Of a stretch of 40,810 bases of DNA, positions 15,038 through 22,243 are shown piece by piece; positions within the stretch are counted from its first letter, which is position 1, and every line of letters begins with the position of its first letter. Made by a program: the position numbers and the translations under genes. Origin of the DNA: a virus; the IMG/VR virus record IMGVR_UViG_3300009173_003155, positions 1 through 40,810 of that record; one strand, given 5' to 3'. The notes under the pieces were generated by a model that was not told where the DNA came from, ran no database searches, and was given only the letters and a program-made list of their open reading frames with translations.

Positions 15038-15331
15038 ATGAACGACATTCGAGAAGATATCATGGATCAGCTTGATCGCATTACTGCCTATAACCCTGCG
15101 TCAAGCGCCACGGATTATTATGAGCGCTATGGTGAGGTTGTTGATGCGTTAGAGGCTCTCGTCATTGGATATTCTGTTGACGTTACGTCAGTCACAGCAG
15201 CTGACATACCGGCATGCTCTGAGGAGGATGTGGCTGGCTATGAAGTTCAGGATTTGGAAGAGAAGGCTAAGGGTGGAGAGCAAATTCATATGGACTTTTC
15301 AAAAGAGAAGGAAAGTCATATCGCACCATGA
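15038..15331 (+). CDS. Acidic hypothetical protein (97 aa)
   Basis: Starts behind GAAAGAG. Strongly acidic, predicted helical, no cysteine cluster or membrane segment; ends 'SKEKESHIAP'. It overlaps the next gene by 4 nt (ATGA). No family recognised. Confidence 0.65.
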   Translation: MNDIREDIMDQLDRITAYNPASSATDYYERYGEVVDALEALVIGYSVDVTSVTAADIPACSEEDVAGYEVQDLEEKAKGGEQIHMDFSKEKESHIAP

Positions 15332-15438
15332 AGGTCCTTGAAGACATTGTTTATTATGTACTCGGCTGGGGTCTTGCATTCCTTATTATGGTTACAATTA
15401 CTGTAATGACTATTGGCATCCCAGGTAACAATTCATGA
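15328..15438 (+). CDS. Membrane micro-protein (36 aa)
   Basis: ATGA-coupled to the previous gene and to the next. One hydrophobic helix 'VLGWGLAFLIMVTITVMTIG' (about residues 11-30) with short polar ends. A pair with the next micro-protein. Confidence 0.5.
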   Translation: MKVLEDIVYYVLGWGLAFLIMVTITVMTIGIPGNNS

Positions 15439-15551
15439 AAGATTTTTTAAAAGCTGGGTTATATTTTGTATTGGCGTTATGGGGAATTCCTTTCGTTTGT
15501 TGGTGTATTATGATGTGGATTACATACAATATGTTGTCTAATATGTTTTAA
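15435..15551 (+). CDS. Membrane micro-protein (38 aa)
   Basis: Overlaps the preceding stop by 4 nt. Starts M-K-D-F-L-K-A-G, then a long hydrophobic, Trp/Cys-rich helix ('YFVLALWGIPFVCWCIMMW'). The two tandem membrane peptides, both coupled, may form a complex; a holin-like role is possible but unsupported. Confidence 0.5.
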   Translation: MKDFLKAGLYFVLALWGIPFVCWCIMMWITYNMLSNMF

Positions 15552-15569
15552 CCTTATTATTCCTAGGGC

Positions 15570-15598
15570 TTGAACATTATATTGATTGTTTGTATTAT
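15570..15598 (+). promoter_or_regulatory. Sigma-70-like promoter
   Basis: TTGAAC (15570-15575), 17-nt spacer, TATTAT (15593-15598). Differs from the repeated class by its host-like -35. Would serve the 53-aa gene and possibly the tRNA. Confidence 0.5.
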
Positions 15599-15631
15599 TA
15601 ATTAAGGTTATTTTTTTGAGGGAGATTTAAG

Positions 15632-15793
15632 ATGGCGAAAATGGGTGCAGGTTCTTCGGGTGTTTTTTCTGATAAGAAGACGCTACAAGGTAAAGGTCGG
15701 TGTACAAAGTGGCCTGGTCCTGGGAGCAAGACTCTTGGGGGTGGACGAGTGTCTAAGACTTACCGTAAGAAGTATAGGGGTCAGGGCCGATGA
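15632..15793 (+). CDS. Small basic Gly-rich protein (53 aa)
   Basis: GAGGGAGATTTAAG precedes the ATG. Sequence begins M-A-K-M-G-A-G-S-S-G-V-F-S and is rich in Gly, Lys and Arg, ending in a basic tail, so it may bind nucleic acid. No family recognised. Confidence 0.6.
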   Translation: MAKMGAGSSGVFSDKKTLQGKGRCTKWPGPGSKTLGGGRVSKTYRKKYRGQGR

Positions 15794-15839
15794 TGTGACG
15801 TTAAACATGTAACTAGTTGACTTAATTTGATATTTTTAC

Positions 15840-15916
15840 AGGCCCTTAGCTCAGTCGGTTAGAGCGTCGCCCTCATAAGGCGCAGGTGCAGGGTTCGAGT
15901 CCCTGAGGGCCTACCA
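15840..15916 (+). tRNA. tRNA with CAT anticodon (Met or lysidine-type Ile2)
   Basis: Perfect 7-bp acceptor AGGCCCT/AGGGCCT, D-arm GCTC/GAGC, T-stem CAGGG/CCCTG around TTCGAGT, CCA encoded. Anticodon loop CTCATAA gives CAT; the anticodon stem has four good pairs plus a T.C mismatch at 27-43. The 5' half resembles bacterial Ile2 tRNA, so the C34 may become lysidine; elongator Met is the alternative. The A1-T72 pair is unusual. Confidence 0.93.
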
Positions 15917-15921
15917 ACTTT

Positions 15922-15955
15922 AAGACCTTTAATTAAATTAAAGGTCTTTTTTTTT
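15922..15955 (+). terminator. Rho-independent terminator after the tRNA
   Basis: Long stem AAGACCTTTAATT/AATTAAAGGTCTT (15922-15948) followed by a run of T to 15955. Confidence 0.9.
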
Positions 15956-16052
15956 ATAAAACCGCCCCTAAATGCTTATTATTAATCACGTTCAAAAAGA
16001 ACGCAAGTTAAGATTACCTTAACAAATTATTTTTTAAAAAAGGATTATATTA

Positions 16053-16280
16053 ATGAGTTATAACAACAGCAAAACGACTAGTCGCTTCCAGTTCAACGTT
16101 TCACGTAACACCACAGCCAAGAAGGCTGGCAGTAATGGTTTGACCATCTCTACCCTTCCAGTAGATGGCCAGCAGTACTCTGTCGGTACGACCCAGCTTT
16201 CCATGTCTGTCAAAGAGGCAATTGCACTGAAGTCTTTCCTCGACGAGTCGCTTAGTGATGAAGTTCTAATTGTAGGCTAG
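16053..16280 (+). CDS. Hypothetical small protein (75 aa)
   Basis: AAAAAAGGA precedes the ATG. Ser/Thr/Asn-rich N-terminus ('SYNNSKTTSRFQFNVSRNTTAKK') and a more ordered C-terminal helix ('VKEAIALKSFLDESL'). Followed by a strong terminator, so it is a single-gene unit. No promoter of the repeated class in front of it. No family recognised. Confidence 0.65.
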   Translation: MSYNNSKTTSRFQFNVSRNTTAKKAGSNGLTISTLPVDGQQYSVGTTQLSMSVKEAIALKSFLDESLSDEVLIVG

Positions 16281-16311
16281 TCACAGCTAGTTAAAATCAT
16301 TAAGGATTTTG

Positions 16312-16355
16312 AAGTATGTGCGCTGGTCTTTTATTGGCGCACATACTTTTTTTTT
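16312..16355 (+). terminator. Strong rho-independent terminator
   Basis: 12-bp perfect stem AAGTATGTGCGC (16312-16323) with GCGCACATACTT (16337-16348), loop 13 nt, then T-run to 16355. Confidence 0.95.
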
Positions 16356-16364
16356 ATCATTTTC

Positions 16365-16393
16365 GTGCAAATTTCGCCTACTTATTGTATAAT
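16365..16393 (+). promoter_or_regulatory. Repeated promoter
   Basis: TTCGTGCAA (GTGCAA 16365-16370), 17-nt spacer, TATAAT (16388-16393). Just after the start site a GGGG/CCCC hairpin (16406-16416) abuts the ribosome site AAGGAG. Confidence 0.85.
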
Positions 16394-16428
16394 ATACATG
16401 TTGGTGGGGTTACCCCAAGGAGATGAAA

Positions 16429-17838
16429 TTGTCGAATAAAGGAACGAGCGTTGATTTGGCCCCGGTTGTTGCAGGCGCAACAGACGCGGAGGCTCTAGCA
16501 TTTGATCTGGAAACACATCGCGTAAAGATGATGCTTGATGAACCATTCTTCGCAGCGGTCCTTCGTGGTGTTAACTACACCCGAACCCAGGCCATCCCTA
16601 CTGCGGGTGTCCTTGCTAAGGACGGAGAGGTTCACATGTGGTGGAACCCCAAGTTTCTTGCTAGCCTATCCACACTGCAGGTTAAAGGCCTTCTGAAGCA
16701 CGAGGCAATGCACCTCGCCCTTAACCATACAACGGACAGGCGGATGACACCTCACATCATCCACAATTATGCTACGGACCTGGCGATCAACTCTGATATT
16801 CCTAAGGAGGAACTTCCTGAAGGTGGTCTGGTTCCTGGTGAAAAGTTCGCTGACCTTACTGGGGAGCAGACTGCAAACATGGATGCAGAAGCCATTGCAC
16901 GGTATGAAAGAATTTCTGCCAAGATTGCTTCCTTCCCTAAGCGTAAGAGTTCGGAGTGGTACTTCACCAAGCTGATGGAAGACCCTCAGACTCGTAAAGA
17001 TATTGAAGACGGTCAAAGCCCTGGTGGCAAGGGTGGTAAGAGCCTGGCTCAGGCACTTGAAGATGGAGATGTAAAGTTTGATAATGATGGAAACCTTGTT
17101 GACAAAGATGGTAACCCTGTTACTCTTATTCCAGGAGCCATGGACGAGCATGATGGTTGGGACGAGCTTAGCGATTCTGACCGTGAGCTTCTAAAGGGGA
17201 AGATTGCAAAGTCTCTGGGAGATGCAGTCGAGGAATGTGATCGTACAGGACGTTGGGGCTCAGTTTCCTCAGGAATGAGATCTGAACTTCGAGAGCGTAT
17301 TTCTAAGAACATCGATTGGAGAGCAATCCTTCGTAAGTTCTGTGGCCTTTCACGACGAGCCAATCGTTCAAGCAACGTCAGGCGGTTAAACCGAAAGTAT
17401 ACTGGGATTCATCCTGGTGTCGAAAGGGGTTACACCTCAAACATTGCAATCTACATCGACCAGTCTGGCTCAGTGGGTAACAGTGAACTTGAACTGGCCT
17501 TTGCAGAGCTTCGGAACCTGACTAAGCGAACCAGGTTCACAACATTCCACTTTGATACCTCAGTTGATACCGACAGTGAGACTGATTGGCGCAGTGGAAA
17601 GACCCCTAAGGCTAATCGAACTCGTAGTGGTGGTACTTGTTTCACATGTGTGACGGACCATGCTAATAAGAACAGCGCTCGCTTTGATGGTTATGTTATT
17701 ATCACCGATGGAGAAGCTTCTAAGCCCAAGCCTTCCAGACTCAAGCGAGGGTGGTTGCTGGTTCCAGGAACGAAGCTGGTCTTTGATGCTGATAAGCGAG
17801 ACTTCGAGATGCAAATGAAGCCTACAAAAAATAACTAA
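16429..17838 (+). CDS. Putative metallopeptidase with VWA-like domain (DUF2201 type)
   Basis: About 469 aa. I place the start at TTG 16429: AAGGAG (16417-16422) touches the in-frame ATG at 16423, leaving no spacer, but is 6 nt from the TTG. The N-terminal third carries a zinc-protease motif H-E-A-M-H ('LLKHEAMHLALNH', residues about 89-101). A low-complexity linker follows. The C-terminal part is VWA-like: 'NIAIYIDQSGSVGN' (D-x-S-x-S metal site) and 'FDGYVIITDGEA'. In bacteria this family is usually next to a MoxR-type AAA+ ATPase, as here (17957). Together they probably remodel or insert cofactors into a target complex; the target is unknown. Confidence 0.88.
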   Translation: MSNKGTSVDLAPVVAGATDAEALAFDLETHRVKMMLDEPFFAAVLRGVNYTRTQAIPTAGVLAKDGEVHMWWNPKFLASLSTLQVKGLLKHEAMHLALNHTTDRRMTPHIIHNYATDLAINSDIPKEELPEGGLVPGEKFADLTGEQTANMDAEAIARYERISAKIASFPKRKSSEWYFTKLMEDPQTRKDIEDGQSPGGKGGKSLAQALEDGDVKFDNDGNLVDKDGNPVTLIPGAMDEHDGWDELSDSDRELLKGKIAKSLGDAVEECDRTGRWGSVSSGMRSELRERISKNIDWRAILRKFCGLSRRANRSSNVRRLNRKYTGIHPGVERGYTSNIAIYIDQSGSVGNSELELAFAELRNLTKRTRFTTFHFDTSVDTDSETDWRSGKTPKANRTRSGGTCFTCVTDHANKNSARFDGYVIITDGEASKPKPSRLKRGWLLVPGTKLVFDADKRDFEMQMKPTKNN

Positions 17839-17873
17839 ATGTATAATAAAAAGGCAAATATTATTACAATTTC

Positions 17874-17902
17874 GTGCAAAAACAGTACAGATGTTGTATA
17901 AT
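17874..17902 (+). promoter_or_regulatory. Repeated promoter
   Basis: TTCGTGCAA (GTGCAA 17874-17879), 17-nt spacer, TATAAT (17897-17902). Downstream, TGTTG can pair with CAATA around a GGGG...CCC core (about 17908-17934) as a 5'-end hairpin before the ribosome site AAGGAAAGG. Confidence 0.85.
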
Positions 17903-17956
17903 ATAAATGTTGGTGGGGAACGGATCCCGCAATATTTATAAAGGAAAGGAAAAAGA

Positions 17957-19042
17957 ATGGATATCAAGACTTTTAAAAACCTAGCTCCCAAGCTTCCCTC
18001 GGAAATTGCAGTTCTCATGAGGGGACCAACGGGTGTAGGAAAGTCTCATCTTGCTAAGCAGTGTGCCGAGGAGATCGGCCTGCCTTTCATTGATGTTCGT
18101 GGCTCTACGATGAGTGAAGGTGATGTTGGTGGTTATCCTGACATTGAGGGGATGAAGACCACTGGAGTCATGACCTTCTGCATGCCTTCCTGGTTCGTAC
18201 GATCATGCCGAGAGCCTGTTGTTCTGATGCTGGATGAGCTTAATCGCTCCCTCCCCGGTGTTCAGCAGAGCTTCTTCCAGCTGGTCCTGGACCGTGAGCT
18301 TGGCAATGACAAGGATGGTAACCCTTACAAGCTTCACCCAGAGACCCGGGTCTTCGCTGCTGTCAACCATGGTAGCGAATATGATGTCAATGACATGGAC
18401 CCCGCCCTCCTCCGTCGCTTCTGGACAGTCGATCTTACTCCGACAAACCAGGATTGGATTGATTGGGCAGGTCCTGCAGGGATTGATTCGGTTACAGTCG
18501 ACTTTATCCGCAATCACCCTGAGCACCTTCGGGTTGACCCTGGGACTGTAGAGCCTGGGTCTATTATCCCGACCCCTGCTTCCTGGCACAGGCTGGATGA
18601 ATCCCTTCGTCACATGGGTATGTCACCAACGGACCTGGCTGGGGTCGGCTCTGATAGCCTCTACTCCCTAAGCACAGGCTTTGTGGGTACCGAAGCTGCC
18701 ATTGCCTACAGCGAGTTCATCAAGCGTTACGAGTCAGTTATCTCGGTGGATGACATCCATTATGGCAAGATTAATAATGACCGAGCAGAAGGTCTTCAGG
18801 CCTCTGAAGCTCTGGGTGTTATCGATAAGCTCGTTGAGCACGCCAAGGATAATAAGTGGAACAAGAAGCAGGCCAAGAACGTTGCCTCATTCATTAAGTG
18901 CCGAGGCGGTGAGCAGTTGGTTTACTTCTGGAATGCACTGAGCAAGACGCAGAACCTCCCCAACATCCAGGCCCTCCACAAGGAGATTGGTGCCAAGGTT
19001 GTTGAGATTGTCCGGGCCACTCGCGCCTTGGGTAACAACTAA
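17957..19042 (+). CDS. MoxR-type AAA+ ATPase
   Basis: 361 aa. Walker A 'RGPTGVGKS' (about 22-30), Walker B 'VVLMLDELNR', sensor 1 'VFAAVNHG', arginine finger region 'DPALLRRF'. MoxR-family ATPases work with VWA proteins as chaperone-like machines that activate protein complexes, and its partner is the gene just upstream, each with its own promoter. The C-terminal 19 residues ('EIGAKVVEIVRATRALGNN') reappear in the 39-aa protein at 19465-19584. Confidence 0.92.
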   Translation: MDIKTFKNLAPKLPSEIAVLMRGPTGVGKSHLAKQCAEEIGLPFIDVRGSTMSEGDVGGYPDIEGMKTTGVMTFCMPSWFVRSCREPVVLMLDELNRSLPGVQQSFFQLVLDRELGNDKDGNPYKLHPETRVFAAVNHGSEYDVNDMDPALLRRFWTVDLTPTNQDWIDWAGPAGIDSVTVDFIRNHPEHLRVDPGTVEPGSIIPTPASWHRLDESLRHMGMSPTDLAGVGSDSLYSLSTGFVGTEAAIAYSEFIKRYESVISVDDIHYGKINNDRAEGLQASEALGVIDKLVEHAKDNKWNKKQAKNVASFIKCRGGEQLVYFWNALSKTQNLPNIQALHKEIGAKVVEIVRATRALGNN

Positions 19043-19073
19043 GCTAAACGATAAGATAAGGAAGTCTTAAAGA

Positions 19074-19463
19074 ATGAAAAAGCTTGCTAAGGGTTGCCTG
19101 GTACGCCTAGATCCCAAGAAATGCTTTACAAAGGAACGAGGTGGTGGTCTAGAATATCCTAAACATAACCACCTTAATGATAGACGAGGCACTGTGGAGA
19201 GTAGACGACCTGTCACCCATAAAGAGACAGAGACATGGTATAACTCAGATGCCTCGAAAGGTATGAATAGCGCAGGCGAAACAAAGCTTCCGCCTCAGGC
19301 GATGTATGTTCTAATCCACAGGGATGGTATCTATCAGGTTCTACGTGCACGATGCAGGGTCCGTCTTGGTTATGGTAACCCAACCCCGGGTATGGCGAAG
19401 ATTCTTTGCACACGCACTGGCGAAGAAACCTATGTTAAGCGAGAGCTTTTGGAGGTAATTTAA
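19074..19463 (+). CDS. Hypothetical protein (129 aa)
   Basis: Begins 'LAKGCLVRLDPKKC', which is a distant version of the G-x-L-V opening of the small-protein family, and later has 'PQAMYVLIHRDGIYQVLRARCRVRL'. Basic. Lies 31 nt after the ATPase, so probably in its operon. No known family recognised. Confidence 0.65.
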   Translation: MKKLAKGCLVRLDPKKCFTKERGGGLEYPKHNHLNDRRGTVESRRPVTHKETETWYNSDASKGMNSAGETKLPPQAMYVLIHRDGIYQVLRARCRVRLGYGNPTPGMAKILCTRTGEETYVKRELLEVI

Positions 19464-19464
19464 A

Positions 19465-19584
19465 TTGTCCAATAATACTAACCAGATAACAATTGCAGAA
19501 TCTGTAATGAATTATCACCACATGGAGATTGGTGCCAGGGTTGTTGAGATTGTCCGGGCAACCTGTGCCCTGGGCAATAACTAA
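19465..19584 (+). CDS. 39-aa protein ending in a copy of the ATPase C-terminal tail
   Basis: TTG start with GGAGG 9 nt upstream. The last 19 residues ('EIGARVVEIVRATCALGNN') match the last 19 of the MoxR-type ATPase except K-to-R and R-to-C. Most other DNA differences between the copies are silent, which indicates that the peptide is selected. It could compete with the ATPase for a docking partner. It could also be a duplication remnant. Confidence 0.55.
   Translation: MSNNTNQITIAESVMNYHHMEIGARVVEIVRATCALGNN
19525..19584 (+). repeat. 60-nt duplicated segment (second copy; first at 18983-19042)
   Basis: From codon GAG to the TAA stop, the segment repeats the end of the MoxR-type ATPase gene with about eight base changes, mostly at third positions. 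The copies are about 480 nt apart, separated by the 129-aa gene. Confidence 0.85.
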
Positions 19585-19616
19585 TTAAAATCATTAAAGA
19601 AAAGGAAGGTCAAATT

Positions 19617-19862
19617 TTGAATGATGATATGATAAGTGTTCCTGAAGCTGTCTTTCGATATCGAAATATGGAACGATTTGCGAAAGGTAGTAGCATGATT
19701 CGAGAAGTTCGTTGGCAGTATGCAGATATGGCTAACGGAGGAGACGGAGGAGGGCTAGAGCTTGAAGATGCGATAGGTTCCAACTGTCGTGAATATAACT
19801 ATTCTGGAGCCCCCGATTCATTTTTCCAGGAGGTTTGTGATCTCCTAGGGTGGAAGTGGTAA
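19617..19862 (+). CDS. Hypothetical protein (81 aa)
   Basis: TTG start behind AAGGAAGG at good spacing. Charged N-terminus with 'EAVFRYRNMERFAKG', then a Gly/Asp-rich turn 'NGGDGGGLELED' and a C-terminal 'SFFQEVCDLLGWKW'. Stop overlaps the next ATG (TAATG). No family recognised. Confidence 0.6.
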   Translation: MNDDMISVPEAVFRYRNMERFAKGSSMIREVRWQYADMANGGDGGGLELEDAIGSNCREYNYSGAPDSFFQEVCDLLGWKW

Positions 19863-19969
19863 TGAAAGACTTTATTATAAAGCACGCAATGGTCATTGGT
19901 ATTGCAGTTGATACAATTATGTTGTTTACTATGTTTTATGTAATGACAATTGTAGGGTTTTGTTTGTAG
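19862..19969 (+). CDS. Membrane micro-protein (35 aa)
   Basis: TAATG-coupled. Starts M-K-D-F-I-I-K-H, then one hydrophobic helix ('VIGIAVDTIMLFTMFYVMTI'). Same M-K-D-F opening as the micro-protein at 15435, so the two may be distant paralogues. Confidence 0.5.
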   Translation: MKDFIIKHAMVIGIAVDTIMLFTMFYVMTIVGFCL

Positions 19970-19973
19970 ATTC

Positions 19974-20002
19974 GTGCAAATGTTTGCCCACCGTGGTATA
20001 AT
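19974..20002 (+). promoter_or_regulatory. Repeated promoter
   Basis: TTCGTGCAA (GTGCAA 19974-19979), 17-nt spacer ending TGG, TATAAT (19997-20002). An AAGGG/CCCTT hairpin follows at 20017-20032. Confidence 0.88.
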
Positions 20003-20063
20003 AGAATCATAAGGTAAAGGGGTTTAACCCTTCAGCCAAGACTCTTTAAAGGAGAGACACAAC

Positions 20064-20819
20064 ATGAAGCTTAAGGTTCAAACTGACGATATTATTTTTG
20101 GCACTAACATCCTAGAGGTGAAGGTCCCAAAGGCATTGCGCAACAAGATTAAGTGCGGTGTTGATTATATTGACAGTGCACTTGGCGGTGAGGGTTTCAC
20201 TCCTTCAGCGGTAACGTTTTTTACTGGGACCCCAGGTTCTGGTAAGACGACCATGATGCTTAAACTGGCAGACAGCCTGACTAGTCGGGGAGCCTTGGTA
20301 GTATTTAATACAGCTGAGGAAAGTCTCTATCAGGTCAAGCTGGTTGCTGAACGACTTCGACTCAGCAATGGCTTCATCGCTGGACAGGAAAGTCATGTTC
20401 CTACTCTCCTGGAGAACTGTGATAAGCTTCGCAACAAGCGTGGCAACAAGAACAAGCCGTTCTTCCTGATTGTTGATAGTCTTCAGACCCTGGATGATGG
20501 GAAGTACACAGACGGCCACATCAATGGCCAATCCGCTAGACGCTCGTTGGGTATGATTACTGACTACTGCAAGGAGAACTTCTGTAACTCCATTGTCATC
20601 GGCCAGGTCAGCAAGTCTGGCCAATTCTCCGGTAGCAACACTCTAAAGCACATGGTCGATTCCATGATGACCCTTACGGTCGAAGAGAAGGACCCTGACC
20701 TGCGAGGGTGCCGAGTCCTTAGCATGGTCAAGAATCGCTTCGGTGGTTGCGGTGGCCACTTCTTCCTGGAACTTCGGAAGCGAGGCTTTAAGGAAGTTGC
20801 CCGGGTTTCGGCTGCATAA
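20064..20819 (+). CDS. RadA/KaiC-like RecA-fold ATPase
   Basis: 251 aa. Walker A 'TGTPGSGKTTM' (about 54-64), acidic Walker B end 'FFLIVDSLQTL', and a 'KNRFGG' motif (223-228) that is the hallmark of RadA/Sms. It lacks the zinc finger and Lon-like domain of cellular RadA. RadA drives branch migration and D-loop extension in homologous recombination, so a role in phage recombination or replication is likely. Strong GGAGAGA site. Its own repeated promoter. A DnaB- or KaiC-like helper function is the alternative. Confidence 0.88.
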   Translation: MKLKVQTDDIIFGTNILEVKVPKALRNKIKCGVDYIDSALGGEGFTPSAVTFFTGTPGSGKTTMMLKLADSLTSRGALVVFNTAEESLYQVKLVAERLRLSNGFIAGQESHVPTLLENCDKLRNKRGNKNKPFFLIVDSLQTLDDGKYTDGHINGQSARRSLGMITDYCKENFCNSIVIGQVSKSGQFSGSNTLKHMVDSMMTLTVEEKDPDLRGCRVLSMVKNRFGGCGGHFFLELRKRGFKEVARVSAA

Positions 20820-20876
20820 TTATATTTAATAGTAACTACCAATCATTAAGTTAACACTGGTATAAGGAGACTTGAC

Positions 20877-21152
20877 ATGCCACGTAGGGTATATGTCCCA
20901 ACACGTTCTAGAGGATATAGCAATGGACGCTATTGGGAGAAAAAGGAATCCAATAGTGGATCATTCGAAGAGACTGATTTTTGTAATGACTGTGATGCCC
21001 TAACACTTCATAAGGACGGGCAATGCCAGCTTTGTTACAATTTTAAATCCAGCAATGCTGATGAATCTAAGACCACCCTTAGTTACGACACCACTAGACA
21101 GGAAAATTACAAGAGTAAGATGCGCGCCAACAAAAATAAAGAGAAGCACTAA
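20877..21152 (+). CDS. Small zinc-ribbon-like protein (91 aa)
   Basis: AAGGAGACTTGAC precedes the ATG. Basic N-terminus, then 'FCNDCDALTLHKDGQCQLC': two C-x-x-C pairs 11 residues apart, a zinc ribbon. Basic, disordered tail ('KSKMRANKNKEKH'). Probably binds nucleic acid or the transcription machinery; unproven. Same operon as the RadA-like gene. Confidence 0.7.
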   Translation: MPRRVYVPTRSRGYSNGRYWEKKESNSGSFEETDFCNDCDALTLHKDGQCQLCYNFKSSNADESKTTLSYDTTRQENYKSKMRANKNKEKH

Positions 21153-21162
21153 GGAGACTATT

Positions 21163-21456
21163 ATGAGTGACAATGAATCCTCAGTAACAATCAATGACCT
21201 AATTGCCTGGCGCCTGAAGCAAAAGCTAGAGGCTGCCCAGACTGAACAAGAGTATGAGCTCAGACTGGCACTACAAGACCTATACCATACAGGCAAGATT
21301 GATGTATTAATGGAAAGCGGAGAGATGAAATTCCAATATCGGTGTGATGACTTAGCAAATACGCAGACAGAAGATAGCAATATTGTAGAAACAAGTCTTT
21401 CTGAAACTAGCAATGCCCATGTTATTAATTGGTTCGGAGAAGATGAAGATGAATAG
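21163..21456 (+). CDS. Acidic helical protein (97 aa)
   Basis: Start at 21163 with AAGGAGACTATT; in-frame upstream starts lie in the zinc-ribbon gene. Central amphipathic helix ('LIAWRLKQKLEAAQTEQEYEL') may form a coiled coil, and the tail 'FGEDEDE' is strongly acidic. No family recognised. Confidence 0.65.
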   Translation: MSDNESSVTINDLIAWRLKQKLEAAQTEQEYELRLALQDLYHTGKIDVLMESGEMKFQYRCDDLANTQTEDSNIVETSLSETSNAHVINWFGEDEDE

Positions 21457-21643
21457 TAGTTATAACATTGAACATATTATCACTGATACACAGAGGTCAT
21501 TACTTCAGGTAGTAACTGACCTTGATAATATCGCAGTCACCCTAACTAATCTGAAACAGCATCATCTGGCAAGTCATGTGGATATGGCTGCCCTTGAAGT
21601 GCACAACTACGTGAACGAACGACTTATCCCGCCAGCACCATAA
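21449..21643 (+). CDS. Hypothetical helical protein (64 aa)
   Basis: ATG at 21449 overlaps the previous stop by 8 nt, with GGAG 9 nt before it; an ATG at 21443 would also be possible. Helical throughout, for example 'TDTQRSLLQVVTDLDNIAV'. May form a pair with the preceding acidic protein. Unknown function. Confidence 0.6.
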   Translation: MNSSYNIEHIITDTQRSLLQVVTDLDNIAVTLTNLKQHHLASHVDMAALEVHNYVNERLIPPAP

Positions 21644-21662
21644 AAAAAATAAATGCATTCTG

Positions 21663-21691
21663 GTGCAAATGTTCCCCAGGTATGGTATAAT
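21663..21691 (+). promoter_or_regulatory. Repeated promoter
   Basis: GTGCAA (21663-21668), 17-nt spacer ending TGG, TATAAT (21686-21691), then a GGGG/CCCC hairpin (21708-21721) and AAGGAGAGA. Confidence 0.88.
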
Positions 21692-21734
21692 AATACTATA
21701 AGACAAAGGGGAATGGACCCCAAGGAGAGAGAAT

Positions 21735-22007
21735 ATGCTACGAGGAATCCTTAACGACCTTCTGGACATGGATGAGAATGACCTTCGGGAGTTGAACAAT
21801 GCATGTGTGTCACAGCTCAAGGCTATGCGGTCTCGTAAATCGGCGCTAAATCGGCATGTCTTTAAGACTGGTGATCGCGTAACCTGGAACGGCCGACGAG
21901 GAAATCAGGTCGGTACGATCGTTCGAGTCAAGCGTAAGAAGGCAATCTGTGATGCCGGTGCCGGTCGTAACTGGGACGTTCCACTGGGCATGCTGTCTGC
22001 AGCCTAA
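21735..22007 (+). CDS. KOW/SH3-like small protein (90 aa)
   Basis: Helical first half ('LNDLLDMDENDLRELNNAC'), then 'VFKTGDRVTWNGRRGNQVGTIV', a KOW-like strand-turn with G-D-R-V, and 'RNWDVPLGMLSAA'. It has the same G-D core as the GDLV family fused to a helical region. KOW-like domains bind RNA or ribosomes; the role here is unknown. Has its own strong promoter. Confidence 0.75.
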   Translation: MLRGILNDLLDMDENDLRELNNACVSQLKAMRSRKSALNRHVFKTGDRVTWNGRRGNQVGTIVRVKRKKAICDAGAGRNWDVPLGMLSAA

Positions 22008-22013
22008 TTGACA

Positions 22014-22216
22014 GGGCTGACAGATGGGGCCTGACAGAGGCATATAGGGGGCCTATATAGATGGCCCCTGAAACAGCCCACCTAAGGCCCCTCTAGACGG
22101 CCCCTTGCATACTCACTGGAGCCTACTGGGGAAGGCCGACCTTTACCCCTTTACACATTATTCTCGAGAGCAAATTAGAGTTCGGCAGCGTTTGCCCTCT
22201 TTTTTTAAGAGGGCAA
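22014..22216 (+). ncRNA. G/C-rich structured element, possible non-coding RNA or long leader
   Basis: Nested stems: GGGCTG (22014-22019) with CAGCCC (22074-22079); GGGGCC (22026-22031) with GGCCCC (22063-22068); ATATAGG (22042-22048) with CCTATAT (22052-22058). Two more GGCCCC copies follow at 22086 and 22099 and could compete for the GGGGCC strand. Further on, TTGCCCTCTT (22192-22201) pairs with AAGAGGGCAA (22207-22216). No reading frame is convincing. It stands between the KOW-like gene and the 244-aa gene, so it could be the leader of the latter. Confidence 0.6.
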
Positions 22217-22243
22217 GTTAGTATAAGCGAGAGAAGATAAAAA

